Of a DNA stretch of 64,000 nt, positions 25,578 to 34,094 are shown piece by piece. Location of the stretch: assembly GCF_014205135.1 (NCBI RefSeq), contig NZ_JACHMY010000001.1, forward strand, positions 5,766,001 to 5,830,000, given 5' to 3'. This DNA is from Kribbella italica (GTDB taxonomy: Bacteria > Actinomycetota > Actinomycetes > Propionibacteriales > Kribbellaceae). Made by a program: the position numbers and the translations under genes. Under the pieces are notes generated by a model. It saw only the letters and a program-made list of their open reading frames with translations. It searched no databases and was not told the origin of the DNA. Within the stretch, counting starts at the first letter, position 1. Each line of letters opens with the position of its first letter.

Positions 25578-25991
25578 TCAGGCCTGCGAACCGCTGATGT
25601 TGACCATCCAGGCGATGCCGAACCGGTCGACGCACATGCCGAACTCGTCGCCCCACATCTGCTTCTCCAGCGGGACCGAGACCGTGCCGCCCTCGGCGAG
25701 CTGGTCCCAGTACCCGTGCAGCTCGTCGCTGTTGTCGCCGCTGAGGCTGACCGAGACGTTCGTACCGGGCGTGTACTCCATGCCCTCCGGGACGTCGGAC
25801 CCCATCACCGTGTACCCGCTCGGGGTCTCCAGCTGGCTGTGCATGATCTTGTCCGCGTCGGGCGAGTCGGTCGCCCCGAACTCCCCGAAGGTGCTGAGCG
25901 TCAGCTCACCCCCGAAGACCTGCCGGTAGAACTCCATCGCCTCCCGGGCCTGCCCGTCGAACGCGATGTAAGGATTGAGCCGAGACGCCAT
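25578..25991 (-). CDS. VOC-family protein, PhnB-like
   Basis: 137 residues. NPYIAFDGQAREAMEFYRQVFGGEL opening and MWGDEFGMCVDRFGIAWMVN ending are typical of the PhnB/3-demethylubiquinone-methyltransferase-like VOC group. ATG 25991 has GGGGAG upstream. It is followed directly by an alpha/beta hydrolase gene on the same strand. Confidence 0.85.
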   Translation of the reverse strand: MASRLNPYIAFDGQAREAMEFYRQVFGGELTLSTFGEFGATDSPDADKIMHSQLETPSGYTVMGSDVPEGMEYTPGTNVSVSLSGDNSDELHGYWDQLAEGGTVSVPLEKQMWGDEFGMCVDRFGIAWMVNISGSQA

Positions 25992-26201
25992 CACACACTC
26001 CCCTTGACCCGAACCGACCTCCAGATGCCTCGCACCCTAGACCCGCCCGCACCCCCACCGCGATGCCTCAGCCCCACAGTTCCACGACAACCTCGTCACG
26101 TCACCGTTCCAGCCCGCTCCGTAGTGCTTGCCTAGGACAACTAATGGTGCGGGCCCGGGAAATTCCCAGCGGGCCGACCGGGCGCCGACTAGGGTGTGGC
26201 G

Positions 26202-26573
26202 ATGATTCCTCGGCACCTCACGATCGACGCGGCTGATCCCTACCAGCTGGCGGTCTTCTGGAGTACGGCGACCGGCTGGCCGGTGTCGGCGATCGACCAG
26301 CCGGGCGACGACGAGGTGCTGGTCGAGGCGCCGGCGCCGCTTCCCGGGCTGCTGTTCATCGCCGTGCCGGAGCGCAAGTCGGTCAAGAACCGGGTCCACC
26401 TCGACTGGGTCCCCGACGAGCGGACGCGCGACGAGGAGGTCGAGCGGCTACTCACGCTCGGCGCGACGATCCACGAGGACCACCGCACACCCGAGGGCCC
26501 GGGCTGGGTGACGATGCACGACCCCGAGGGCAACGAGTTCTGTATCGAACGCAGCGCGGCCGAGCGGGCCTAA
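26202..26573 (+). CDS. VOC-family protein (glyoxalase-like)
   Basis: 123 residues. PRHLTIDAADPYQLAVFWSTATGW, NRVHLDWVPDERTRDEEVERLLTLGA and VTMHDPEGNEFCIER match small actinobacterial VOC proteins. His in HLTID and HLDWV and Glu near the end are possible metal ligands. Its TAA overlaps the stop of the convergent HAD gene. Confidence 0.82.
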   Translation: MIPRHLTIDAADPYQLAVFWSTATGWPVSAIDQPGDDEVLVEAPAPLPGLLFIAVPERKSVKNRVHLDWVPDERTRDEEVERLLTLGATIHEDHRTPEGPGWVTMHDPEGNEFCIERSAAERA

Positions 26574-27250
26574 CCCACAGACCGCAACGCCGCGGCGAGC
26601 CGCCCCATGTCGTCCGTGATCGCATCAGCACCAGCCTCGGCCAGCTGAGCACCCCGCTCCGCCGACTTCGCATACCCCACCGACCGAGCCCCCACCCGCC
26701 GCCCGAACTCGATGTCGCTCACCGAATCCCCCACCATCAAACAGCTCTCGGCGGGAACGTCCAGCTCCTTCAATACCCCGTCGAGCAACGCGGGATTCGG
26801 CTTCATCAACCCCGGCCGCCCGAACGGGCGACCCACCACACCTGCAACCTGCCCCTGCAGTCCCTCACGCTCGAGCCACCGCACGATCGACGGCTCGCAA
26901 TTGTTGCTCACCACAACCACCGGCCGCCCCGTCTCCGCGCACGCGTCGAGGAACTCGACCACCCCGGCCGTCACCGGCGCCGTACCCGCCGCCGCGATCT
27001 CACCCGCCACCGAGGCCCGTTCGACGTCCTCGACACACCCCGGCGCATGAGCCCCGGCGAACTCCAGCACGACCAGATGCTCGACAGTCCGCCGTACGGC
27101 GTCCGGCAGCTCCACCCCCGCCCGATCGAGCGGCTCCCGCGCCGCATCACCGATCCCGCTCCCACTCCCCTTGGGGAACAGGTCGGCCACCGGCCCGTCG
27201 AAGTCGAGCAGCACCACCCGGCTCCCGCGCAACATCTCCGCAACCGTCAC
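26570..27250 (-). CDS. HAD-superfamily hydrolase (phosphatase-like)
   Basis: 226 residues. Motif I LLDFDGPVADLF, where DxDGxxxD is complete (Asp-Phe-Asp-Gly...Asp). Motif II VVVSNN, motif III Lys in GLMKPNP, motif IV MVGDSVSDIEF. Cap-1 helical domain between motifs I and II. Likely a small-molecule phosphatase. GTG 27250 chosen; upstream sequence shows no ribosome site. Confidence 0.88.
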   Translation of the reverse strand: MTVAEMLRGSRVVLLDFDGPVADLFPKGSGSGIGDAAREPLDRAGVELPDAVRRTVEHLVVLEFAGAHAPGCVEDVERASVAGEIAAAGTAPVTAGVVEFLDACAETGRPVVVVSNNCEPSIVRWLEREGLQGQVAGVVGRPFGRPGLMKPNPALLDGVLKELDVPAESCLMVGDSVSDIEFGRRVGARSVGYAKSAERGAQLAEAGADAITDDMGRLAAALRSVG

Positions 27251-27345
27251 GGCCCCAGTGTCACAGACGCCGAGCAAGCTCAGTCGATCGCCGTCGACCT
27301 GATACTCGGTTGCCGCGCGCCGCTCCCGCTGCCATGGTCGGCCGC

Positions 27346-28209
27346 ATGCCCACCTTCACCTCGTACGACGGCACCGAGCTCGCCTACCACCTGATCGGCG
27401 ACGGCGACCCCATCGTCTGCATCCCCGGTGGCCCGATGCAGGCCTCCGCCTACCTCGGCGACCTCGGCGGCGGTTTGGCGAACCAGCTAGTCAAACTCGA
27501 CCTCCGCGGCACCGGCGACTCCGCGACCCCCGCCGACCCCACGTCGTACCAGGTCGAACGGCAGGTCGCCGACCTCGAAGTCCTCCGAAACCACCTCGGC
27601 CTCGACCAGCTCGACCTCCTGGCCCACTCGGCCGGCACCAACCTCGCCGCGCTCTACCTCGCCGCGCACCCCGACCGCGTCCGCCGGTACGCCGCGATCT
27701 CGCCCAGCGCGTTCGCCGTCGGCCTCACGATCACCGCCGAGCAGCGCCTCGAAACCGCCCGCCAACGCGCCTCCGAGCCGTGGTTCGCCGACGCGTACGC
27801 CGCGCTCGAGCAGATCACCTCCGGCACGTTCACCGACGACCTCTGGCAGGCGATCCGCCCGTTCTCCCACGGCCGCTGGGACGCCGCCGCCCAGGCCCTC
27901 GAAGCCGCGACACCCGCGCAGCAGAACGAGAAGGCCGCCGCGATCTACGCCTCGGAGCTGACCCCTTCGACGAGCTGTCTGACCGACTTCACCAACCCGG
28001 TCCTCGTCGTCTCCGGCCAGACCGACGTCGGCACCCCGCCGGCCTTCGCCACGGCGTACGCCGCGCTCTTCCCCCACGCGACCCTCACCATCCAGCCGGC
28101 CTCCGGCCACTTCCCCTGGCTCGACGACCCCGCCGCCTTCGCCGCGACCGTCGACGACTTCTTCACCCCGGCCCATCGCGCAGCACACCACGAACCTGGT
28201 CGACAGTAA
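27346..28209 (+). CDS. Alpha/beta hydrolase, proline-iminopeptidase-like
   Basis: 287 residues. Oxyanion loop IPGGPMQA, LDLRGTGDSA, nucleophile elbow AHSAGT, an Asp in VSGQTDVGTPP and His in ASGHFPWLDDP. The GGPG-type loop and RGTG segment point to the S33 (proline iminopeptidase) branch. No ribosome site; ATG 27334 is an alternative start. Its 3' end overlaps the convergent LLM gene by 47 bp. Confidence 0.86.
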   Translation: MPTFTSYDGTELAYHLIGDGDPIVCIPGGPMQASAYLGDLGGGLANQLVKLDLRGTGDSATPADPTSYQVERQVADLEVLRNHLGLDQLDLLAHSAGTNLAALYLAAHPDRVRRYAAISPSAFAVGLTITAEQRLETARQRASEPWFADAYAALEQITSGTFTDDLWQAIRPFSHGRWDAAAQALEAATPAQQNEKAAAIYASELTPSTSCLTDFTNPVLVVSGQTDVGTPPAFATAYAALFPHATLTIQPASGHFPWLDDPAAFAATVDDFFTPAHRAAHHEPGRQ

Positions 28210-28957
28210 CCGTCGCAGGATCGAAATTCCGCAGCAACCAGGTGGCCCCGGCCCGCTCGTACGGCGTCCCGTCCTGCCCCGGCTCCAGCTCGGCCGCGTA
28301 GTCGTACGGCGTCGTCTTGTTGCGCAAGGCATCGATCTTCCCCACCGCCTCGGCGAACTCGTCGGCCGAACTCAGGTTGACCGGAAAGAACCCGTCCAGC
28401 CGCGCCGCCCGCTCCAACGGCCGCCGGTTGCCCGGGAAGCCGGCGGCCCAGACCGGGATCCGCCGTACGGGCGTCGGCAGGAACTGGATCCCGTCCACGG
28501 TGTAGTGCTCGCCTTGATGCTCGACAACCTCCCCCGACCAGGCAGCTTGAAGAATCCCGAGCGACTCGTCCAGCATCCGCCCCCGGATCCGGTCGTCGCA
28601 CTCCTCGCCGGTCCTGGAGAACTCCCCCGCGAACCGATCGCTCCCCAGCCCGACGCCCAGCACGAACCGCCCACCGCTCAACCGATCCAGCGTCGCCGTC
28701 TCCCGTGCCAGCTTCACCGGCCGACGCCGCGTGATCGCACTGACCATCGGCCCGAACTCCAGCCGTTGCGTCGCGGTGGCGATCGCCGCCATCGTGATCC
28801 AGGGATCAGCCACCGCCCGCACCGGCTCCCGCCACCGCACGTGATCCCACACGAACACCCCGTCCCACCCCACCGCCTCCGCCTCGGCCGCGATCTCCGC
28901 GACCACCACCGGATCGGCCAACTCGTCGAACAACGGGAACCACAGCGCACGCTTCAT
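28163..28957 (-). CDS. LLM-class flavin-dependent oxidoreductase
   Basis: 264 residues, a luciferase-like (F420 or FMN) TIM barrel: WDGVFVWDHVRW, ATATQRLEFGPMVSAITRRRPVKLARETATLDRLSGGRFVLGVGLG. This is the signature of bacterial luciferase-like monooxygenases and F420-dependent reductases. Actinobacterial origin favours F420. Overlaps the convergent hydrolase gene. Confidence 0.9.
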   Translation of the reverse strand: MKRALWFPLFDELADPVVVAEIAAEAEAVGWDGVFVWDHVRWREPVRAVADPWITMAAIATATQRLEFGPMVSAITRRRPVKLARETATLDRLSGGRFVLGVGLGSDRFAGEFSRTGEECDDRIRGRMLDESLGILQAAWSGEVVEHQGEHYTVDGIQFLPTPVRRIPVWAAGFPGNRRPLERAARLDGFFPVNLSSADEFAEAVGKIDALRNKTTPYDYAAELEPGQDGTPYERAGATWLLRNFDPATVTVDQVRGVLRDGPG

Positions 28958-29067
28958 GCCCCGACGCTAAGCGGCGCCGGTGCAGTAAGAAAAGCGATGA
29001 ATCCCGATCACTTCGATAAGCCCTGCCGATCCTTCACCGGTCCGCGCAGCCTGCGTATCCTGCCCCC

Positions 29068-29355
29068 ATGGACGTCACCTTCACCGGCGAGATCTTCTAC
29101 TGGCGCGGCCCGTCCCCCTTCTACTTCGTCGCCGTCCCCGAGGACGAGTCCACCGACATCCAGGCCACGTCCACGTCGGTCAGCTACGGCTGGGGCATGA
29201 TCCCCGTCACCGCCCACATCGGCAGCACCGAGTGGACCACGGCCCTCTTCCCCAAGGACGGCAAGTACTACCTCCCCCTCAAGGACGCCATCCGCAAAGC
29301 CGAGTCCCTGGAGGAAGGCCGAACCATCACCCCCACCCTCCACATCGCCCTCTGA
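29068..29355 (+). CDS. DUF1905 domain protein
   Basis: 95 residues: MDVTFTGEIFYWRGPSPFYFVAVPE, VTAHIGSTEWTTALFPKDGKYYLPLKDAIRKAE. This matches the small DUF1905 beta-rich fold. Function unknown. A 6-bp dyad (29369-29374/29381-29386, GTCCTG/CAGGAC) follows the stop and may be a weak terminator. Confidence 0.78.
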   Translation: MDVTFTGEIFYWRGPSPFYFVAVPEDESTDIQATSTSVSYGWGMIPVTAHIGSTEWTTALFPKDGKYYLPLKDAIRKAESLEEGRTITPTLHIAL

Positions 29356-29490
29356 GGCCTCAGCGTCTGTCCTGCGGGTCCAGGACACTCGAAGTGGTTC
29401 ACTCCACAGCCTCGGAATCGGACCTTCAGCGGCATCCGGCCCGCACCCAGGATGAAGGCACAGACAACCGAACTCCTGGAGGCGCTCTCC

Positions 29491-30042
29491 ATGCGCAAGA
29501 TCGTGAACTCGACGTTCGTCACCCTCGACGGCGTGGTCAATCACATGGACACCTGGCACTTCGACTTCGTCGACGCGGACTCCGACGCGCTGGCCCTCGA
29601 GCAGCTCACCGAGGCGGACGCGATGCTGATGGGCCGACGGTCGTACGAGGTGTACGCCGGCGCATGGCCCGGCCGCGACGGCGAGTACGCCGCACGTATC
29701 AACGCGCTCCCGAAATACGTCGCCTCGACGACCCTCACCGACCCGACCTGGGAGAACACCGAGGTTCTCACCGGCTCGCTGACCGACGAGGTCCGTCGCC
29801 TCAAGTCGTCGGACGGCGGCTCGATCCTCATGCACGGCTTCGGCCCGGTCGCCAAGACACTGCTCGCGGAGGGTCTGCTGGACGAGCTGCACCTCTGGTA
29901 CCACCCGTCGTTCGCCGGGGTCGGGACCGCCGACGACCGGCTGCACACCGAAGGGCTGACCGCCCACCTCCAGTACGCCGGCGCGAAGCCACTCGCCTCC
30001 GGCGTCGTCGTACTCTCCTACACCGCGGGCGGTGCGAAGTGA
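29491..30042 (+). CDS. Dihydrofolate-reductase-family (RibD C-terminal-like) reductase
   Basis: 183 residues. MRKIVNSTFVTLDGVVN, ADAMLMGRRSYEVYAGAW, KYVASTTL and GSILMHGFGPVAKTLLAEGLLDELHLWYHP are classical for the YwjB/RibD-C group of NADPH-dependent reductases. Start ATG 29491 has GGAGG at 8 nt; ATG 29452 is in frame but less likely. Coupled to the SRPBCC gene by a GTGA overlap. Confidence 0.88.
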   Translation: MRKIVNSTFVTLDGVVNHMDTWHFDFVDADSDALALEQLTEADAMLMGRRSYEVYAGAWPGRDGEYAARINALPKYVASTTLTDPTWENTEVLTGSLTDEVRRLKSSDGGSILMHGFGPVAKTLLAEGLLDELHLWYHPSFAGVGTADDRLHTEGLTAHLQYAGAKPLASGVVVLSYTAGGAK

Positions 30043-30431
30043 CCTACCAACTCCACCGCACCTTCACCGCGACTCCCGCCCAGCTCTTCCGCTTCTTCAC
30101 CGAGCCGACGCCGTTCTCGCAGTGGTTCGTGGTCCCCGGCTTCCGCACCGAGCAGGTCCACATCAACGCTCACCCCGGCGGCACCGCCCAAGCCGTCATG
30201 GTGGCCGAGGACGGCAGCACCGAGATCCCTTTCACGGTCGGATACGGCGCCGTCGAGCCACCCCGCCGGGTGGTCCTCCACCCGAGCGCCAACGAGGAGG
30301 TCACGATCACCCTCGCCGACGCCCCGGACGGCACTGTGCTCACCTACGCGTACGCCGGCCCAGCGACATCCCCCGCTGATCGATCCGCCGTCGAAGCGAT
30401 GCTCGACCAGATCGCCCGCCACACCACGTAG
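30039..30431 (+). CDS. SRPBCC/AHSA1-like domain protein
   Basis: 130 residues from GTG 30039. The START-like helix-grip fold shows in YQLHRTFTATPAQLFRFFTEPTPFSQWFV and PPRRVVLHPS plus the C-terminal helix AVEAMLDQIA. Usually binds a hydrophobic ligand; no role known. Cotranscribed with the reductase upstream. Confidence 0.8.
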   Translation: MTYQLHRTFTATPAQLFRFFTEPTPFSQWFVVPGFRTEQVHINAHPGGTAQAVMVAEDGSTEIPFTVGYGAVEPPRRVVLHPSANEEVTITLADAPDGTVLTYAYAGPATSPADRSAVEAMLDQIARHTT

Positions 30432-30468
30432 CTGTCGGCCGGTGACGCCGGCAGGGCAGAATCTGTGT

Positions 30469-30951
30469 GTGAAGAAGAAGCCCGAGGCCAACCCCGTGAT
30501 CGCGCGCAACCGGAAGGCCGCCCACGAGTACCAGCTGGGCGAGTCCTGGGAGGCCGGGATCGTGCTGCAGGGCATGGAGGTGAAGGGCCTACGCGCCGGC
30601 CGGGCCTCGCTGGTCGGCGGGTTCGCCCAGATCGAGGACCGCGAGCTCTGGCTGCACGGCGTCCACATCCCGCAGTACTCGCAGGCCCGCTGGTTCGAGG
30701 GCGGCTCACGCCGTAAGCGCAAACTGCTGCTGCACCGCGCCCAGATCGACAAGATCGAGCGCAAGGTCAACGAGAGCGGCCTGACGATCGTCCCGATCAC
30801 CCTGTACTTCAAGGACGGCCGCGCCAAGGTCGAGATCGCCCTGGCCCGCGGCAAGAAAACCTGGGACAAACGCCACGCCCTCGCCGAACGCGAAGCCACC
30901 CGGGAGACCGAACGCATCCTCCACCGCCGCCTCAAGGGCCGCCCGGACTGA
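30469..30951 (+). CDS. smpB: SsrA-binding protein SmpB
   Basis: 160 residues from GTG 30469. NRKAAHEYQLGESWEAGIVLQGMEVKGLRAGRASL, WLHGVHIPQYS, RKRKLLLHRAQIDKIE, ITLYFKDGRAKVEIALARGKKTWDKR and the basic tail are diagnostic. Binds tmRNA and delivers it to stalled ribosomes. No ssrA gene is seen in this window. The element's insertion site lies about 540 bp downstream. Confidence 0.96.
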   Translation: MKKKPEANPVIARNRKAAHEYQLGESWEAGIVLQGMEVKGLRAGRASLVGGFAQIEDRELWLHGVHIPQYSQARWFEGGSRRKRKLLLHRAQIDKIERKVNESGLTIVPITLYFKDGRAKVEIALARGKKTWDKRHALAEREATRETERILHRRLKGRPD

Positions 30952-30975
30952 TCGAGTAGGACGCCGGGGTACGGC

Positions 30976-31413
30976 CTAGAGCCAGGGCGGGTCGTAGCGG
31001 GCCACGTAGGCGCGGGCGCGTTCAGTCGGGTCTGCCCAGTACTGATGCGGCTGCCGATGCACATGCGCTTCGCAGAACTCCCGAAGACCACAGCTGATCG
31101 TCTCCACCTCACGAACCGGAAGACCCTCGAAGTCGCTGTTGGCCTGGAGGAGCTCGGCCTCGAGGTTCCACCCCGACGCGTCGAACGCCCACGCCCCCCA
31201 CCGCGCGTAGACGTGCAACGGATGCTCGAAGTCACCCAGGTACAGCGCCGCCAAGGCAATCTCCTGATCGGGATAAAAATCCCGGCACGTCCAGGCGAGC
31301 ACGTGGCACGCACCGCTCGAGAAGAAGGCCTGGTCCGTCCGCTCCCAGGAGACTCGTTGGTCCGACCGCTCGATCGCGGTCCGCCGGAACACCCCAGACG
31401 CCGTCACTGCCAT
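30976..31413 (-). CDS. Conserved hypothetical protein
   Basis: 145 residues, mixed alpha/beta, Trp- and Tyr-rich (VYARWGAWAFDASGW, HQYWADPTERARAYVARYDPPWL). No recognised family or signal peptide. Convergent with smpB; no clear ribosome site at ATG 31413. Codon use matches the host chromosome, so it lies outside the integrated element. Confidence 0.65.
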   Translation of the reverse strand: MAVTASGVFRRTAIERSDQRVSWERTDQAFFSSGACHVLAWTCRDFYPDQEIALAALYLGDFEHPLHVYARWGAWAFDASGWNLEAELLQANSDFEGLPVREVETISCGLREFCEAHVHRQPHQYWADPTERARAYVARYDPPWL

Positions 31414-31443
31414 CGGGCGATGCTAGCGGAGCCGGAATGAAGA

Positions 31444-31482
31444 AACCCCCGGGCGAGGAAACTGCCCTCTGACCTGGGGGTT
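31444..31482 (-). terminator. Terminator left from the original tRNA-Thr gene
   Basis: Read on the minus strand, AACCCCC pairs with GGGGGTT (31482-31476 with 31450-31444), followed by TCTT. It lies just past the displaced 3' end of tRNA-Thr at 31489, where a tRNA terminator is expected before integration. Confidence 0.65.
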
Positions 31483-31488
31483 CTGGTG

Positions 31489-31531
31489 GAGCCGCCTGTC
31501 GGAATCGAACCGACGACCTTCTCATTACGAG
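31489..31531. other. attL: 43-bp core, displaced 3' end of tRNA-Thr
   Basis: Identical to 50018-50060. Covers the tRNA from the discriminator base and acceptor 3' strand through the T-arm to the anticodon loop, ending at the first base of difference (31532 G against 50061 T). Confidence 0.95.
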
Positions 31532-31611
31532 GGTAGTAACCCGGCTTAGACTTAGTTGCCGATAGCCCGCAATATCGGCTGTTTTACGCCTAGATCCGGG
31601 CGACTGATGCA

Positions 31612-32793
31612 TCAGGCTGCGGCCGATTCAACCGATATTTCTGGCCTGGGCTGTGTAAAACGCGTGCGCATGTTTTCTGTCATCGCGGCGGCCATCAGGT
31701 CGGTGCCTAACTTGCGCCGCATGGACAGGACCCGCCCGTAGATGTCGAGTGTCGTAGAGCCTTGCGCGTGGCCGATCCGCTCCTGCACGTCGAGGATGTC
31801 CAGGCCCATCGAAAGCATGAGTGTGACGGCCGTGTGGCGCAGCTGACGCATGTTGACGCCACGTCCGGCCAGGCCAGCCCTGCTGATGGCACCGGGGATG
31901 AGCTTGCCCTTGACCTTCCGATCCTTGAGCAGTCTGGCGAAGTTGGAACGTAGCGGCGTTGTGCCGGTCGCTGTGACGAACATCAACCCGTCCGGCCGGG
32001 GGTTGTCCAGGACGTACGTGATGTGCCACCTAGCCATGATGGCGGCCGGTTGTGGCAACGGCACCGTACGGACGGACGCATCGGTCTTGCCGCCCTCCTT
32101 GCGCTCGATCCGGCCTGACGTTTCTGTCGCCGTCTCGCGTCCGATGTAGACGACTCCACTCTCGAAGTCGAAGTCCTTCACACGCAGGCCCATCGCCTCC
32201 GACCAGCGCCAGCCGAGCCAGCCGGACAGGTAGACGAGCGCCTTCCACTGACAGGGCATCTCGCAGACCAGCGCGTAGAGCTCGGTTGCGTCGAGCACAT
32301 CGGCGGTCGTCACCCGCTTCTTCGGCAGCTTGGGTCGCTTCGTGGACGCTGCAGGATTGGCGCGAATCAGACTCTCGCGGACCGCATCATCCAGGCAGTG
32401 TTTGAACTGCTGGAGGGCACTGGAGGCCGTGTGCGGGCCTGCCGCGATCGAGTTGACCCAGGCGTCCACATCGAGCGGCCTGATGCGGCTAAGCGGCACG
32501 TTGGCCCAGCGGGGCAGGATGTGGCACTTCGCCTGGCTGGCCTCGGTGACCGTGCGGTTGCGGGACACCTTGCGGGCAGCCACCCAGCGGGCGTGGAAGT
32601 CACCGAACAACGTCCGGCCCAGCTTGGGATCGATGTAGTCGCCCTCGGCGATCTGGACCTCGACCTTGTTGCTGAACGCAAGGGCGTCCTTGTAGGCGTC
32701 GAACGACTTGGCCCGCTGCTTGCCCGTGTCGTCTCGGTAGCGCACCACGTAGGACGTGCGGCGGGTGCCTGATCGGGTCTCGATGCTTGCCAT
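31612..32793 (-). CDS. int: Tyrosine recombinase / phage integrase
   Basis: 393 residues from ATG 32793 (GGGAG at 6 nt). N-terminal arm-binding AP2-like region, SAM-like core-binding domain (residues 60-150) and a catalytic domain with Arg196 (GWRWSEAMGL), Arg319 (QLRHTAVTL), His342 (IGHAQGSTT) and nucleophile Tyr352 (IYGRV). Box II normally reads H-x-L-R-H; here the first position is Arg316, a visible deviation. Sits 81 bp from attL as expected. Its 3' end contains CCGATATTTCTGGC-like sequence shared with the right end, possible arm sites. Confidence 0.95.
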   Translation of the reverse strand: MASIETRSGTRRTSYVVRYRDDTGKQRAKSFDAYKDALAFSNKVEVQIAEGDYIDPKLGRTLFGDFHARWVAARKVSRNRTVTEASQAKCHILPRWANVPLSRIRPLDVDAWVNSIAAGPHTASSALQQFKHCLDDAVRESLIRANPAASTKRPKLPKKRVTTADVLDATELYALVCEMPCQWKALVYLSGWLGWRWSEAMGLRVKDFDFESGVVYIGRETATETSGRIERKEGGKTDASVRTVPLPQPAAIMARWHITYVLDNPRPDGLMFVTATGTTPLRSNFARLLKDRKVKGKLIPGAISRAGLAGRGVNMRQLRHTAVTLMLSMGLDILDVQERIGHAQGSTTLDIYGRVLSMRRKLGTDLMAAAMTENMRTRFTQPRPEISVESAAA

Positions 32794-32930
32794 GACCATC
32801 TCCCAACTCGTGTAACGGAGCAGGAGCTTCGCTCTGTCTGGCGTCAGAAGTCCAGGCTTATACCAGGCTGATCAAAGAAATATCGGTAAGTACGGCGAAG
32901 ACTAAAACGCCTGATTGACAGTCCGACCGG

Positions 32931-33019
32931 CACCTAAACGGCACCTAGATGACGGTCACGCATGAAGACTCGAGAACGACTGATGGCGTGCGTCATGCGC
33001 ACCTAGGTCAATGCGTGAC
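32931..33019. promoter_or_regulatory. Int/Xis divergent control region with repeated motifs
   Basis: The 302 bp between int and the first rightward gene holds no ORF. It has three copies of GCACCTA(A/G) (about 32932, 32941, 33000) and a 9-bp inverted pair GTCACGCAT (32955-32963) and ATGCGTGAC (33011-33019). These suit Xis or integrase arm binding, or an operator set. A GGGGAG ribosome site ends the region. Confidence 0.55.
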
Positions 33020-33095
33020 GGATCGGCGGTCGGGTCCCTAGGCTCCGTGGACCAACCCGGAAACGACCGGGAAACGTACGAAGGGGAGCTAAACG

Positions 33096-33281
33096 GTGAC
33101 AATTCATGAAGAACAAGACCTATTGTCCGCCCAGGAGTTAGCTGACTACCTTGGCGTCACGATTGAAACGCTCCGAAACTGGAGACGCCACGACCAAGGG
33201 CCTGCATTCCTGCGGATCGGCATTCGCATTTGGTACAAGCGCGCTGAAGTTGCCGCCTGGATTGAGGCGAGCACGAAATGA
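33096..33281 (+). CDS. Excisionase/MerR-like HTH_17 protein
   Basis: 61 residues. One winged HTH_17 domain: LLSAQELADYLGVTIETLRNWRRHDQGPAFLRIGIRIWYKRAEVAAWIEA. GTG start with a good ribosome site. Divergent from int, the position of an excisionase or early regulator. It overlaps the next gene by ATGA. Confidence 0.85.
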   Translation: MTIHEEQDLLSAQELADYLGVTIETLRNWRRHDQGPAFLRIGIRIWYKRAEVAAWIEASTK

Positions 33282-33697
33282 CCCAGCACGAGATCAGCCT
33301 TGGCGACGAGTACGGCCTACTGACTGCTGCCGAGGCTGCCGAGTACCTGAATCGCACCAAGGGAACCTTGGCGCAGTGGAGAACCGCAGGCATTGGCCCT
33401 CGCTACTACAAGAGCGGCCTCTCCGTCGTGTATGCCGTTGATGATTTGGACCTCTGGCTGGCCAGCGTTGACAAGACGCCGAAGGCACCTGCACATGTGC
33501 CGTCTGGCTACTACACGTCAGAGCAGGTGGCGAAGGTTGCCGGTATTACACGGCATGCCTTCTACGCAGCCGTGCATCAAGGACGCGGACCTCAGGCAAC
33601 TTTCATGACGAGTTCTGCGGGTGGACGCCGTCGTTACTACCAGGTCGAGCACGTGCTCACGTGGCTCGCCAAGAGGGGGAACTGGAATGAAGCGTAG
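33278..33697 (+). CDS. Protein with two tandem HTH_17 domains
   Basis: 139 residues. Domain 1 (residues 12-60): LLTAAEAAEYLNRTKGTLAQWRTAGIGPRYYKSGLSVVYAVDDLDLWL. Domain 2 (77-135): YYTSEQVAKVAGITRHAFYAAVHQGRGPQATFMTSSAGGRRRYYQVEHVLTWL. Two DNA-recognition units on one chain could bridge the repeats in the int upstream region. Excision or transcription control is inferred. Confidence 0.75.
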   Translation: MTQHEISLGDEYGLLTAAEAAEYLNRTKGTLAQWRTAGIGPRYYKSGLSVVYAVDDLDLWLASVDKTPKAPAHVPSGYYTSEQVAKVAGITRHAFYAAVHQGRGPQATFMTSSAGGRRRYYQVEHVLTWLAKRGNWNEA

Positions 33698-33800
33698 GCG
33701 CGCTATCGCATTCGGACCGATCGAGCTATTGCTGTTGCTGATGTCCTCCGGCGCTGTCGGCTTCGGGATCAGCAACTTCCTTCCACACATCCTGGGGTGA
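33687..33800 (+). CDS. 37-residue single-span membrane protein
   Basis: Starts ATG 33687 inside the end of the previous gene, with AGGGGG upstream. Basic N-terminus (MKRRRAIAFG), then a hydrophobic segment (IELLLLLMSSGAVGFGI) and a short tail. It has the shape of a small phage membrane peptide. It could be a holin-like, superinfection-exclusion or regulatory peptide; nothing identifies which. Confidence 0.6.
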   Translation: MKRRRAIAFGPIELLLLLMSSGAVGFGISNFLPHILG

Positions 33801-33803
33801 AAG

Positions 33804-34094
33804 ATGAACGACAAACAACGCGAGCTTGCTGAGACGATGCTCGAATGCGACCGGAGGAACATCGAGGTCATTCTAGCCTTAGATGCCGCACTCGCACGCC
33901 TTCGATACGAGCAGCAGTGGGCCAAAGAGAACTTGAATGACGACGACGGAGGCAACTACTGGGATCGTCTTCGGGCACTTCGCAATAAGCGCGATCAGCT
34001 GATTTCCGAGATCATGGTTCCACAAACCCTGATCGATTATGCGCTCGGAACCTATTCCTACCAGGGACAGGTCTACAGGCGGGATGTGCGATGA
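33804..34094 (+). CDS. Phage hypothetical protein, helical
   Basis: 96 residues, strongly charged and helical, with coiled-coil-like heptads in residues 5-70 (ETMLECDRRNIEVILALDAALARL, YWDRLRALRNKRDQLISEI). No family recognised. Ribosome site GGTGAAAG. Overlaps the next gene by 4 nt, so part of the replication operon. Confidence 0.65.
   Translation: MNDKQRELAETMLECDRRNIEVILALDAALARLRYEQQWAKENLNDDDGGNYWDRLRALRNKRDQLISEIMVPQTLIDYALGTYSYQGQVYRRDVR

Noticed and set aside
30952..31490. tmRNA (ssrA) downstream of smpB
   Set aside because: The only tRNA-like sequence is the 43-bp tRNA-Thr fragment that duplicates 50018-50060; no tag-peptide frame or tmRNA core is present.
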